Source of the DNA: Clostridia bacterium
Lineage (GTDB): Bacteria > Bacillota > Clostridia > Oscillospirales > CAG-272
Assembly: GCA_017395885.1 (NCBI GenBank)
Contig: JAFQNM010000039.1
Coordinates: 1 to 12,783, forward strand
Reading direction: 5' to 3'
DNA: 12,783 nt
Shown piece by piece: positions 1-6,902 of the stretch. The position numbers were made by a program, and so were the translations under genes. The notes beneath the pieces were generated by a model. It made no database searches. It was not told where the DNA came from and worked only from the letters and a program-made list of their open reading frames with translations. Positions within the stretch are counted from its first letter, which is position 1, and every line of letters starts with the position of its first letter.

Positions 1-1659
1 GAAGTTATAGGTAGTTCCGCCGCCCTCATAGAAGAAGCCGGTTACGTTTGCCTCCTCATAGAGCCACTTCATATTATGATAGAGGTTAAGCACGTTGGGG
101 CAGCTGGAGAGATAATAGTGATAGGTTACGGGATAGATCCAGAACCAGAGCTGGGCACCGGTCTCCTTACAGAGGTTGCCCCAGAAAGGAAGCGCCTCAA
201 GGTCGCCCTTATTGCTCATATTATTGAGCTGGCCGCCCTTTTCATAGCACTCCTCCTGGCCGAGGATATGGTTATTACAGCCGATTCCGCAATACAGGAT
301 GATGAAATTGGAATGAGGCTTGATGGTCTTGGGGAAATCCTTTGCGTATACGATTCCGTAAAGGTGAACACCGGGATAGTACTCCTGCGCCTTTTCTGTT
401 GCCTTATTATAAAGCTGGAGGTAAAGGCCGGAATATCCTTCGTTCCTCGATATTTTTGCACAGTTTCGGCAGGTACAATACTTCTGGTTATCTGCAATGG
501 AGAAGGAGAACACGGTCTGACCCTCTTCTATAAACGTAGGTCTGCCCCAGCTCATTATCATTCTGTTACAGTCGATCATACCCTCGAAAAGAGTATTGAA
601 TGCATCTGTGCTGGTTGCACAGGGCTGCCAATCATATGCATCCTGAACAAAGCCGGATTTGAACTTTGCATCATACAGATCAGAGCTGTATATATATTCT
701 GACATTCCCTCGGGGATGCTGCTGTCGGGCCATTCGCCTGAGCCCATCTGCCAATACTCAAGGAATGAGTGAGCATTACTGTAGAGGGGGCCGATCTTTG
801 TGCCGTAGAACTCTTCATCATGGCCGGAAAGCTGGCTTCCGTTAAGCTTATTGGGGAAGAAATGATGCTTGGCGTTTCTTCCGAAGGTATGGCGGGCATA
901 GCGGAAGATGATATCGGGGATCTTTTCAACGCTTGTTCCCTCGGGGATATCTACAAGGCGCTGCTTATAAATAAAGGTTTCGCTGTTTGAGTAGAAGCGG
1001 AAGCCGAGATAATCCTCAAGGATATCGTATACCGCATACATATTGCCGCGGTACGTTCCATAGATGTTGAGGTTTCCGTCTGTTACGTCGAATCTGTAGC
1101 CCTCTACGCCAAGGATCTCTCCAAGCTCGGAATCAAGCTCCACGCTATGGAAGTAGATTGCCTTTTCGGTTGAGGGTGTTCCCTTTGTCATGGGGATCTC
1201 AACTCCGGTGACATATCTGACATACTTCATAAAATTGAGGTATGCAAAATAGATATTGTCATCGGTGGTGCTGCTTGCAGGGAGAACGATACAAAGATCC
1301 TTGATATCCGTTCCTGCAATGGTAAACCTATGAAGCTGATGAGGCTCAAAATCAGAGGTGGGTTTTGCGCCGGAGATGCAGAGCTTCAGGCTATATGCAT
1401 CAGGTGCGGACAATGAGCCGTTTGCATCAAAGTCTGCCGCATCCATATTGATCTCAGCGGTTGAGATTCCTGCAATTGCCTGTCTCATTGTCATTGAGTC
1501 CATTGCGTTTACAGCATCATCGCCGTTTGTATCACCGAGAAGGTAGGTATCATCGTGCAAAAAATCAAGCTCAAGGCTGAAATCGCCTGCCGATGCTGCC
1601 ACCGCCATTGTAGATACAAGCATTGAAACCGCAAGTATAATAGAAAATAGCTTTTTCAT
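1..1659 (-). CDS. Secreted N-terminal dockerin / DUF4838 protein, paralogue 1 (3' end outside window)
   Basis: First 553 residues of a secreted protein; reading frame is open from ATG at 1659 to base 1 without a stop. A signal peptide (MKK start, hydrophobic to about residue 20, likely cleavage near ASA at 22-24) is followed by a two-loop dockerin-like module at residues 41-97 (GDTNGDDAVNAMD and DFDANGSLSAPD). The remainder resembles DUF4838: a GH20/GH67-type N-terminal alpha/beta part, a CxCxxC cluster after the SIADNQ motif, and the YEGGG motif close to the window edge. The start is supported by AAAGGAA at 1667-1673, seven bases upstream. It aligns almost without gaps with the two genes to its right, so about 180 residues are probably missing. 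This copy is the most diverged in the dockerin and N-terminal part, yet carries a block nearly identical in DNA to paralogue 2. The family is thought to act on carbohydrates; the substrate is unknown. Sure of the gene, fairly sure of the family. Confidence 0.85.
   Translation of the reverse strand, partial: MKKLFSIILAVSMLVSTMAVAASAGDFSLELDFLHDDTYLLGDTNGDDAVNAMDSMTMRQAIAGISTAEINMDAADFDANGSLSAPDAYSLKLCISGAKPTSDFEPHQLHRFTIAGTDIKDLCIVLPASSTTDDNIYFAYLNFMKYVRYVTGVEIPMTKGTPSTEKAIYFHSVELDSELGEILGVEGYRFDVTDGNLNIYGTYRGNMYAVYDILEDYLGFRFYSNSETFIYKQRLVDIPEGTSVEKIPDIIFRYARHTFGRNAKHHFFPNKLNGSQLSGHDEEFYGTKIGPLYSNAHSFLEYWQMGSGEWPDSSIPEGMSEYIYSSDLYDAKFKSGFVQDAYDWQPCATSTDAFNTLFEGMIDCNRMIMSWGRPTFIEEGQTVFSFSIADNQKYCTCRNCAKISRNEGYSGLYLQLYNKATEKAQEYYPGVHLYGIVYAKDFPKTIKPHSNFIILYCGIGCNNHILGQEECYEKGGQLNNMSNKGDLEALPFWGNLCKETGAQLWFWIYPVTYHYYLSSCPNVLNLYHNMKWLYEEANVTGFFYEGGGTTYNF
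165..300. repeat. Block nearly identical to 2564-2699 (paralogues 1 and 2)
   Basis: These 136 bases match 2564-2699 at all but two positions, far above the similarity of flanking parts of the same genes. The corresponding protein stretch around YCGIGCNNHILGQEECYEKG is identical. This points to gene conversion or strong recent constraint. Confidence 0.85.
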
Positions 1660-1691
1660 ACGTTCATTCCTTTCTCATATTAACTAATCAC

Positions 1692-1720
1692 ATTATAACA
1701 TATTCTCTTATTTTTGGCAA
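1692..1720 (-). promoter_or_regulatory. Proximal promoter of paralogue 1 (extended -10)
   Basis: On the minus strand, TTGCCA (1715-1720) lies 17 bases from a perfect TATAAT (1692-1697), preceded by TGT, an extended -10 element. The expected transcript start is about 25 bases upstream of the ATG at 1659. Confidence 0.75.
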
Positions 1721-1735
1721 TAGAAAAGATTCTCT

Positions 1736-1764
1736 ATTATATATTCTTATGGTGTTTTTGTTAA
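1736..1764 (-). promoter_or_regulatory. Distal tandem promoter of paralogue 1
   Basis: On the minus strand, TTAACA (1759-1764) lies 17 bases from a second perfect TATAAT (1736-1741). It is 44 bases upstream of the proximal promoter and reads in the same direction, so paralogue 1 appears to have two tandem sigma-A type promoters. Confidence 0.6.
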
Positions 1765-1808
1765 AAGACTAAGCATAATATACCCGATCTTTCATCCTTT
1801 TCAAAGCA

Positions 1809-1832
1809 AAAAAGACCTTTACAGGTCTTTTT
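1809..1832 (-). terminator. Intrinsic terminator of paralogue 2
   Basis: A 9-bp perfect stem (1809-1817 with 1824-1832, core AAAAGACC/GGTCTTTT) and a 6-base loop lies just past the stop codon at 1842. The descending arm forms a T-rich run on the minus strand. It isolates paralogue 2 from the promoters of paralogue 1. Confidence 0.75.
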
Positions 1833-1841
1833 CGCTTTTTA

Positions 1842-4055
1842 TTATGGTGTGACGCCTGCTCTTCTCGAGCCTTCCTCATATATCTGCGTCATGGGGTTTA
1901 CAGACGGGTCGCAGGTATCGGGAAGCTGATACAGGTCGCTTGAGAACACTACCATTCCGTATTCCTTGATCTTATTATACATCCACGTATATCTCTCGGA
2001 GAATTCACGCTTTGAAGCCGTATCTCCGTTTATGTACATTTCCGTATGGAGGCTTGAGAGCCCCATAAAGTCACAGGAAACAAGAAGAGTATCTATTCTG
2101 TATCTCTGCTCGGGGCGGGTAGTCTTTTCATATGCTGCCTCAAGCAGGCCTCTCATTTCATAATAGTTTTCTGCCAGGTATTCGTAGGAATACATATCTC
2201 CGGGGCGGTCAAAGTTATTGATAAAGCAGGTGCCGCACCGGTCTCCGGCTTCAGTCTGCATCAGAATATACTGATAAATCTCCTCATAGCCCTCTCCGTA
2301 ATACATATAAAGGTATTCCTTAACGTGTGCCGTATACTCCTCATACGTCATTTCCGGATCCCAGAGCAGTCTTGTCGTTACATATGCCTTAAGGCTCTCA
2401 AAATTGTAATCCCTTCCGCCGCCCTCATAGTAGAAGCCGGTTACGTTACACTTCTCATAGAGATATTTTGTATTGTAATACAGGTTGGGAATGTTGGGGC
2501 AGCCTATCAGATAATAATGGTATGTTACGGGATAGATCCAGAACCAGAGCTCTGCTCCCGTTTCCTTACAGAGGTTGCCCCAGAAAGGAAGCGCCTCAAG
2601 GTCGCCCTTATTGCTCATATTATTCAGCTGGCCGCCCTTTTCATAGCACTCCTCCTGGCCGAGGATATGGTTGTTACAGCCGATTCCGCAATACAGGATC
2701 ACAAGATTATCGTGCGGCTTGATAGTTTTTGGAAAATCCTTTGCATACACAATGCCGTAAAGCCTGAGGCCGGGATAATACTCCTGAACGTCTACAACGG
2801 CTCTGTTATAAAGCTGGAGATAAAGGCCTGAGAAGCCCTCGTTTCTCGATATCTTAGTGCAGTTACGACAGGTGCAGTAATACTGGTTATCGAGAATTGA
2901 GAAGGACATAACGCTGATCTCCTCCTCATAATGGAGCGTATTGCCCCAGTACATAGACATTTTGTTGCACTCAAGCATACCGTTGAAAAGCTTTTTATAC
3001 TGCTCGTCATTAGTTGCACAGGGCTGCCAGCCATAAGGATTTTGAGGAAAAGCGCCTGATGCAAACTTTGCCTCAAGAATCTGCTGCTCTGTCATTCCCG
3101 TTGTATCTGCGGGTACTGTTCCGTCAGACATCTTGCAATATTCATAGAACGAGTGAGCATTACTGTATATGGGGCCAGACAGCGTTCCGAATCTCTTTGC
3201 ATTGTAAGCATAAAGCTGAGTTCCGTTCAGCTTATTTGCAAAATAATGCCAGAGGGGCCTGCTGCTTCCGTTATCGTAGGTCTGGCAGGCGTGGCGGAAG
3301 GTGATGGGAGGAACATACTCTTCAACTGTGCCGTCGGGAATATCCACAGTTCTCTGCTTATATACGTACGTCTCCCTATCTGAGAAGAAGCGGATGCCGA
3401 GATAATCCTCAAGGAGCTCATACACGGCATACATCGTTCCGCGGTAGGTTCCCTCGATATAAACGTTGCCGTTCTTTACCTCGTATTTATATCCCTCAAC
3501 ACCAAGCTCACTGCCGCGCTCAGTTTTAGTGCTCATCTCGTTGAGATAAAAGGCCTTGGGAGTAGTTGCTTCTCCGTATGAAAGAGGAAGTCTTACTCCG
3601 GTCACCTTTTCAACGTATTTGACAAGGTTAAGATATGCAAAATACGAGTTGTCCTCATCTGTTATACCCTCATTGAGCACAACGGAATACTGAGAGATAT
3701 CGTTGCCTGCGACGGTGAGCTTATAAAGCTGCTTTCCGTTTTCAAAATCGGATGTTGACCGAGCTCCCGAAAGGCAAAGCTTAAGGCTGTAGGAATCGGG
3801 GGCTGCACATTTTCCGTCGGCATCAAAGTCTGCTGAATCAAGGTCTATCGCATCTGTAGCGATGCCTGCAAGAGTAGTTCTGATGCTGTAGGAATCTACT
3901 GCGTTTACAGAGCCGTCTCCATTCACGTCTCCCAGGACAAAGGTATTATCGGTTATGAAGCTCTGCCCGAAACCGAAATCATACGCTGCATATGCTGTGA
4001 GCGACATTGAAAGCACCATCAAAGCACAAAGCAGCATTGAAATGATCTTTTTCAT
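1842..4055 (-). CDS. Secreted N-terminal dockerin / DUF4838 protein, paralogue 2
   Basis: Complete 737-residue secreted protein. The start at 4055 is chosen because AGGAGG (4062-4067) lies six bases upstream and it yields a normal signal peptide (MKKIISMLLC..., cleavage near AYA at 21-23). The in-frame 31-residue extension to 4148 would begin inside the neighbouring terminator and upstream of the promoter. A two-loop type I dockerin-like module spans residues 41-97 with DVNGDGSVNAVD and DFDADGKCAAPD loops. The DUF4838-like part follows: a GH20/GH67-like alpha/beta segment, RGTMYAVYELLEDYLG, SILDNQ plus the CTCRNC cluster, WFWIYPVTYHYY and YYEGGG, and a C-terminal helical part. The product is very cysteine-rich for a secreted protein. 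It ends in GSRRAGVTP, close to the tail of paralogue 3. Probably a carbohydrate-active extracellular protein; substrate unknown. Confidence 0.88.
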   Translation of the reverse strand: MKKIISMLLCALMVLSMSLTAYAAYDFGFGQSFITDNTFVLGDVNGDGSVNAVDSYSIRTTLAGIATDAIDLDSADFDADGKCAAPDSYSLKLCLSGARSTSDFENGKQLYKLTVAGNDISQYSVVLNEGITDEDNSYFAYLNLVKYVEKVTGVRLPLSYGEATTPKAFYLNEMSTKTERGSELGVEGYKYEVKNGNVYIEGTYRGTMYAVYELLEDYLGIRFFSDRETYVYKQRTVDIPDGTVEEYVPPITFRHACQTYDNGSSRPLWHYFANKLNGTQLYAYNAKRFGTLSGPIYSNAHSFYEYCKMSDGTVPADTTGMTEQQILEAKFASGAFPQNPYGWQPCATNDEQYKKLFNGMLECNKMSMYWGNTLHYEEEISVMSFSILDNQYYCTCRNCTKISRNEGFSGLYLQLYNRAVVDVQEYYPGLRLYGIVYAKDFPKTIKPHDNLVILYCGIGCNNHILGQEECYEKGGQLNNMSNKGDLEALPFWGNLCKETGAELWFWIYPVTYHYYLIGCPNIPNLYYNTKYLYEKCNVTGFYYEGGGRDYNFESLKAYVTTRLLWDPEMTYEEYTAHVKEYLYMYYGEGYEEIYQYILMQTEAGDRCGTCFINNFDRPGDMYSYEYLAENYYEMRGLLEAAYEKTTRPEQRYRIDTLLVSCDFMGLSSLHTEMYINGDTASKREFSERYTWMYNKIKEYGMVVFSSDLYQLPDTCDPSVNPMTQIYEEGSRRAGVTP
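3731..3920. repeat. Dockerin-coding block nearly identical to 6051-6240 (paralogues 2 and 3)
   Basis: These 190 bases match 6051-6240 with five mismatches by direct comparison (about 97%). The block covers most of the dockerin-like module. Adjacent coding sequence is visibly more diverged. Confidence 0.9.
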
Positions 4056-4095
4056 ATCTATCCTCCTATCTTTCACAGACTGTCTATCTGTTTTA

Positions 4096-4124
4096 AGTTT
4101 ACCACAACTGCTCGTTTTTTTCAA
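4096..4124 (-). promoter_or_regulatory. Promoter of paralogue 2 (extended -10)
   Basis: On the minus strand, TTGAAA (4119-4124) lies 17 bases from TAAACT (4096-4101), preceded by TGG, an extended -10. The predicted start of transcription is about 34 bases before the ATG at 4055. Confidence 0.6.
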
Positions 4125-4131
4125 TAACATA

Positions 4132-4167
4132 AAAGAAAACTTTCTCAATTAAGAGAAAGTTTTCTTT
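4132..4167 (-). terminator. Intrinsic terminator of paralogue 3
   Basis: A perfect 15-bp stem (4132-4146 with 4153-4167) and AATTAA loop begins a few bases past the stop codon of paralogue 3 at 4174. The outer arms are A/T-rich, giving a T-rich 3' side on either strand. It lies directly upstream of the paralogue 2 promoter and so separates the two units. Confidence 0.8.
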
Positions 4168-4173
4168 GTTCCA

Positions 4174-6375
4174 TTATGGAGTGACGCCCGGTCTTCTTGA
4201 ACCGTTTTCATAGAACTGGACCATGGGATTGGTCTCATAATCTATCTTATCGGGAACGGGATAGAGAGGCTGGTCGGAGAAGGTTACCATATCGTGGCTC
4301 CATATATACTCAAGCATCCAGTCATAGCGTTCGCAATAAAGCTCTACGTTATTACCGTTCACATACCAGTCTGTATGGAGGGAGGACAGGGCCATAAAAT
4401 CACAGCAGACAAGAAGCGTTTCTATTCTGCCCCTCTGCTCCGGGGTGCCTGCCTTGGCAAGAGCAGCTTCAAGGAGGCCTCTCATTTCCTCATAGTTTTC
4501 TGCAAGGTACTCGTAGGAATACATATCTCCGGGGCGGTCATAATTATTGATAAAGCAGGTGCCGCACCGGTCTCCCGCCTCGGTCTGCATCATAATATAC
4601 TCAAACAGCTCCTCATATCCGTCGCCGTAATTGATATACAGATACTCCTTGACCATATCACAGTATTCGTCATAGGTCATATCCGTTTTCCACATAAGCT
4701 GAGCGGACACGTATGCCTTCAGGGTCTCGAAATTATACGTTCTTCCGCCTCCCTCATAGAAGAGGCCCGTTACGTTGCACTCGTCTATAAGGTATTTTGT
4801 ACTGTAGTAAAGATTAGGAATATTGGGACAGCCGCAGAGATAGTAATGGTAAGTTACGGGATAGATCCAGAACCAGAGCTCTGCATCGTTTTCAACACAA
4901 AGGTCTCCCCAGAAGTTGAGTGCCTCGATATCACTGTCGTTCTTCATTCCGTTGAGCTGGCCGCCCTTTTCATAGCACTCCTCCATACCGAGAATATGAT
5001 TATCACAGCTGACTCCGCAATAAAGAAGCACAAGGTTTTCATCCGGAACTATAGTCTTCGGATAATCCTTTGCATAAATAATGCCCATAAGCCTTACGCC
5101 GGGATAATACTCCTGAACGTCTACTGCCGCTTTGTTATAAAGCTGAAGATATAGGCCTGAGAAGCCCTCGTTTCTCGATATCTTAGTGCAGTTACGGCAG
5201 GTGCAGTAATGCTGGTTATCAAGAATCGAGAAGGAGAATAGAGTTACTCCCTCATCAATGAATGGAGTGTTTCCCCAGAGCATACCCATACGGTTACACT
5301 CAAGCATTCCTGTGAAGAGCTTTTTATACACGTTGCCATCCGTTGCACAGGGCTGCCAGCCGTATGCATCGGGATAATCACCGGATGCAAATTTTGCTTC
5401 AAGCATCTGAACCTCGGTCATACCCTCAGTGTTTTCGGGATAGGTGCCGTTGCCCATCTTCCAGTATTCATAAAACGAATGTGCATTACTGTATATGGGG
5501 CCTGTGAGGGTGCCGTAGCGCTTTGAATCGTAGGAGGAGATATAGTCTCCGTTAAGCTTATTTGCAAGATAATGGTTGAGAGCGCCCCTTTCTCCAAAGG
5601 TATGGCGGGCTACTCTGAAGGTTACCTTGGGATGTATCTCCTCAGCCGTTCCCTCGGGGATATCCACTACTCTGTTTTTATAAACAAAGGTGGCCTCGTT
5701 GGAAACAAATCTGACACCGAGATACCTTTCAAGTATCTCATAGACGGAGTACATAGTTCCTCTGAGAGTTCCGATAATATAAAGATCGCCGTTTTTGACC
5801 TCATATCTCAGGCCCTCTACGCCGTATTTCTGACCCTCCTCTGAAAAAAGGTCAAGCTCATTTATATATATTGCCCTCTCGCTCACGGGAGTGCCGTAGC
5901 AGATTGGAAGCTCTGCTCCCGTCAGCTCCTTAAGATATTTCTTTAAAAGAAGGGCCGCTAAATATGAGTTATCCTCATCCGTTATTCCCTCGTTGAGAAC
6001 TATGGAGAAATCCTTAATATCATTACCGCCGACGGTGAGCTTATATATCTGCTTTCCGTTTTCAAAATCGGCTGTTGACCGAGCTCCCGAAAGGCAAAGC
6101 TTAAGGCTGTATGAATCGGGGGCTGCACATTTTCCGTCGGCATCAAAGTCTGCCGCATCAAGGTCTATCGCATCTGTAGCGATGCCTGCAAGAGTAGTTC
6201 TGATGCTGTAGGAATCTACTGCGTTTACGGAGCCGTCTCCGTTTACGTCTCCGAGCAGAAAGGTTTCGTCGTTTAAAAAGCTTTGGCTAAGACTGAAGTC
6301 ATATGCAGCGCCTACTGTGACTGACGTGCCTGCCAGCATTACGATCACCAGCAGCACCGACAATAATTTTCTCAT
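4174..6375 (-). CDS. Secreted N-terminal dockerin / DUF4838 protein, paralogue 3
   Basis: Complete 733-residue secreted protein. Start ATG at 6375 has GGAGG (6379-6383) just upstream. Signal peptide at 1-23 (cleavage near VGA), dockerin-like module at 41-97 with two Ca-loop repeats, GH20/GH67-like alpha/beta segment at about 115-240, and a DUF4838-like central region at about 250-600. Conserved landmarks in all three paralogues: SFSILDNQ with D386, the C391/C393/C396 cluster, WFWIYPVTYHYY at 501-512, and YEGGG with E541. D386 and E541 are only candidate catalytic acids, inferred from conservation. There are 21 cysteines, many conserved in the other copies. Family members are predicted to act on polysaccharides, but no activity is established that I can name. 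Its own promoter and terminator suggest a single-gene transcript. Dockerins are commonly C-terminal, so the N-terminal position directly after the signal peptide is unusual. Confidence 0.88.
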   Translation of the reverse strand: MRKLLSVLLVIVMLAGTSVTVGAAYDFSLSQSFLNDETFLLGDVNGDGSVNAVDSYSIRTTLAGIATDAIDLDAADFDADGKCAAPDSYSLKLCLSGARSTADFENGKQIYKLTVGGNDIKDFSIVLNEGITDEDNSYLAALLLKKYLKELTGAELPICYGTPVSERAIYINELDLFSEEGQKYGVEGLRYEVKNGDLYIIGTLRGTMYSVYEILERYLGVRFVSNEATFVYKNRVVDIPEGTAEEIHPKVTFRVARHTFGERGALNHYLANKLNGDYISSYDSKRYGTLTGPIYSNAHSFYEYWKMGNGTYPENTEGMTEVQMLEAKFASGDYPDAYGWQPCATDGNVYKKLFTGMLECNRMGMLWGNTPFIDEGVTLFSFSILDNQHYCTCRNCTKISRNEGFSGLYLQLYNKAAVDVQEYYPGVRLMGIIYAKDYPKTIVPDENLVLLYCGVSCDNHILGMEECYEKGGQLNGMKNDSDIEALNFWGDLCVENDAELWFWIYPVTYHYYLCGCPNIPNLYYSTKYLIDECNVTGLFYEGGGRTYNFETLKAYVSAQLMWKTDMTYDEYCDMVKEYLYINYGDGYEELFEYIMMQTEAGDRCGTCFINNYDRPGDMYSYEYLAENYEEMRGLLEAALAKAGTPEQRGRIETLLVCCDFMALSSLHTDWYVNGNNVELYCERYDWMLEYIWSHDMVTFSDQPLYPVPDKIDYETNPMVQFYENGSRRPGVTP

Positions 6376-6412
6376 TTTTCCTCCATTTTAAATTTTATTT
6401 AAATCCATTTCA

Positions 6413-6441
6413 AGTATATCATACTGCTTTTCAAAAAGCAA
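6413..6441 (-). promoter_or_regulatory. Promoter of paralogue 3 (extended -10)
   Basis: On the minus strand, TTGCTT (6436-6441) lies 17 bases from TATACT (6413-6418), preceded by TGA, an extended -10. The -35 is weak. Transcription would start roughly 30 bases before the ATG at 6375. The spacer and -35 coincide with the inverted repeat at 6425-6440. Confidence 0.55.
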
Positions 6442-6478
6442 TACGAGATTTGCTGTGAGCAAAGATTTACTATGCTCA
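6425..6478. repeat. Cluster of inverted repeats with TGC/GCA arms in divergent intergenic region
   Basis: Three nested inverted repeats are visible: TGCTTTT-CA-AAAAGCA (6425-6440), TTTGCT-GTG-AGCAAA (6449-6463) and TGAGCA-N11-TGCTCA (6456-6461 with 6473-6478). The first overlaps the promoter of paralogue 3 and the last overlaps a possible sigma-H promoter of spoIIAA. They could be operators for a dimeric regulator or chance AT-rich palindromes; no regulator is encoded nearby. Confidence 0.4.
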
Positions 6479-6488
6479 AGCACAGAAT
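6460..6488 (+). promoter_or_regulatory. Possible sigma-H-like promoter of spoIIA operon
   Basis: CAAAGATTT (6460-6468), then 15 bases, then AGAAT (6484-6488) resembles the sigma-H pattern RWAGGAWWT / HGAAT, with two mismatches in the -35 and a slightly long spacer. In Bacillus and many clostridia spoIIA is transcribed by sigma-H. An alternative sigma-A-like pair, TTTACA (6516-6521) and TATCAT (6537-6542), has a short 15-base spacer. Neither is convincing alone. Confidence 0.3.
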
Positions 6489-6563
6489 TTTTTTCGTCTC
6501 CTTCTTATGACAAATTTTACACTTGATCAGTAGTAATATCATAAAAAAAGGAAGGACTATTAT

Positions 6564-6902
6564 ATGGATTTTGAAAACGGAAACGTTAAGCTCACCGTTA
6601 CCGGTGACACCCTTTGCGCTTACATCAGCGGAGAGATCGACCACCATTCTGCAAAGACCATAAGAGAGGCCATTGACAGCGCACTCACTTCATACAGTCC
6701 GGATGCACTTATTCTGGACGTTTCGGAGATCAGCTTTATGGACTCATCAGGTCTCGGTCTGGTTCTCGGAAGGTATACAAAGGCAAGCGAAGCAGGCATA
6801 TCCTTCTCTGTTACGGGAGTGAGCGAGAGAACAAAACGGCTATTTGACATGGCAGGGCTTGACAGGATCATTGATTACGATAACAAGGAGAAAAAAAGAT
6901 GA
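6564..6902 (+). CDS. spoIIAA: Anti-sigma F factor antagonist SpoIIAA
   Basis: A 112-residue single STAS-domain protein of normal family length. In its dephosphorylated form SpoIIAA binds the SpoIIAB-ADP complex and frees sigma-F in the forespore; SpoIIAB inactivates it by phosphorylation and SpoIIE reactivates it. The phosphorylation motif FMDSSGLGLVLGRY is intact at residues 58-71; the first serine of DSSG (S61) matches the phosphorylated serine of the Bacillus protein. The STAS core (ISGEIDHHSA at 21-30, ALILDVSEISFMD at 48-60) is clear. An AAGGAAGGA ribosome site lies just upstream of the ATG. The stop codon overlaps the start of spoIIAB by 4 bp (ATGA), implying translational coupling. The gene order AA-AB-sigF makes the assignment firm. 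Confidence 0.95.
   Translation: MDFENGNVKLTVTGDTLCAYISGEIDHHSAKTIREAIDSALTSYSPDALILDVSEISFMDSSGLGLVLGRYTKASEAGISFSVTGVSERTKRLFDMAGLDRIIDYDNKEKKR

Noticed and set aside
4056..4148. 31-residue N-terminal extension of paralogue 2
   Set aside because: It begins within the terminator of paralogue 3, upstream of the predicted promoter, and would bury the signal peptide. The AGGAGG before 4055 sets the start.
4294..5154. 286-codon open frame on the plus strand, with similar frames at 76-702 and 2325-2831
   Set aside because: These are antisense to the same conserved core of the three DUF4838 genes and look alike only because the sense genes are homologous. They have no ribosome site and no recognisable domain.
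1..6375. Mobile element or CRISPR explanation for the repeated blocks
   Set aside because: The repeats are in-frame homologous coding segments at equivalent positions in paralogous genes. No transposase, terminal inverted repeats or regularly spaced short repeats are present.
6399..6647. 82-codon minus-strand frame in the divergent intergenic region
   Set aside because: It overlaps the beginning of spoIIAA and the promoter of paralogue 3, and has no ribosome site or homology that I recognise.
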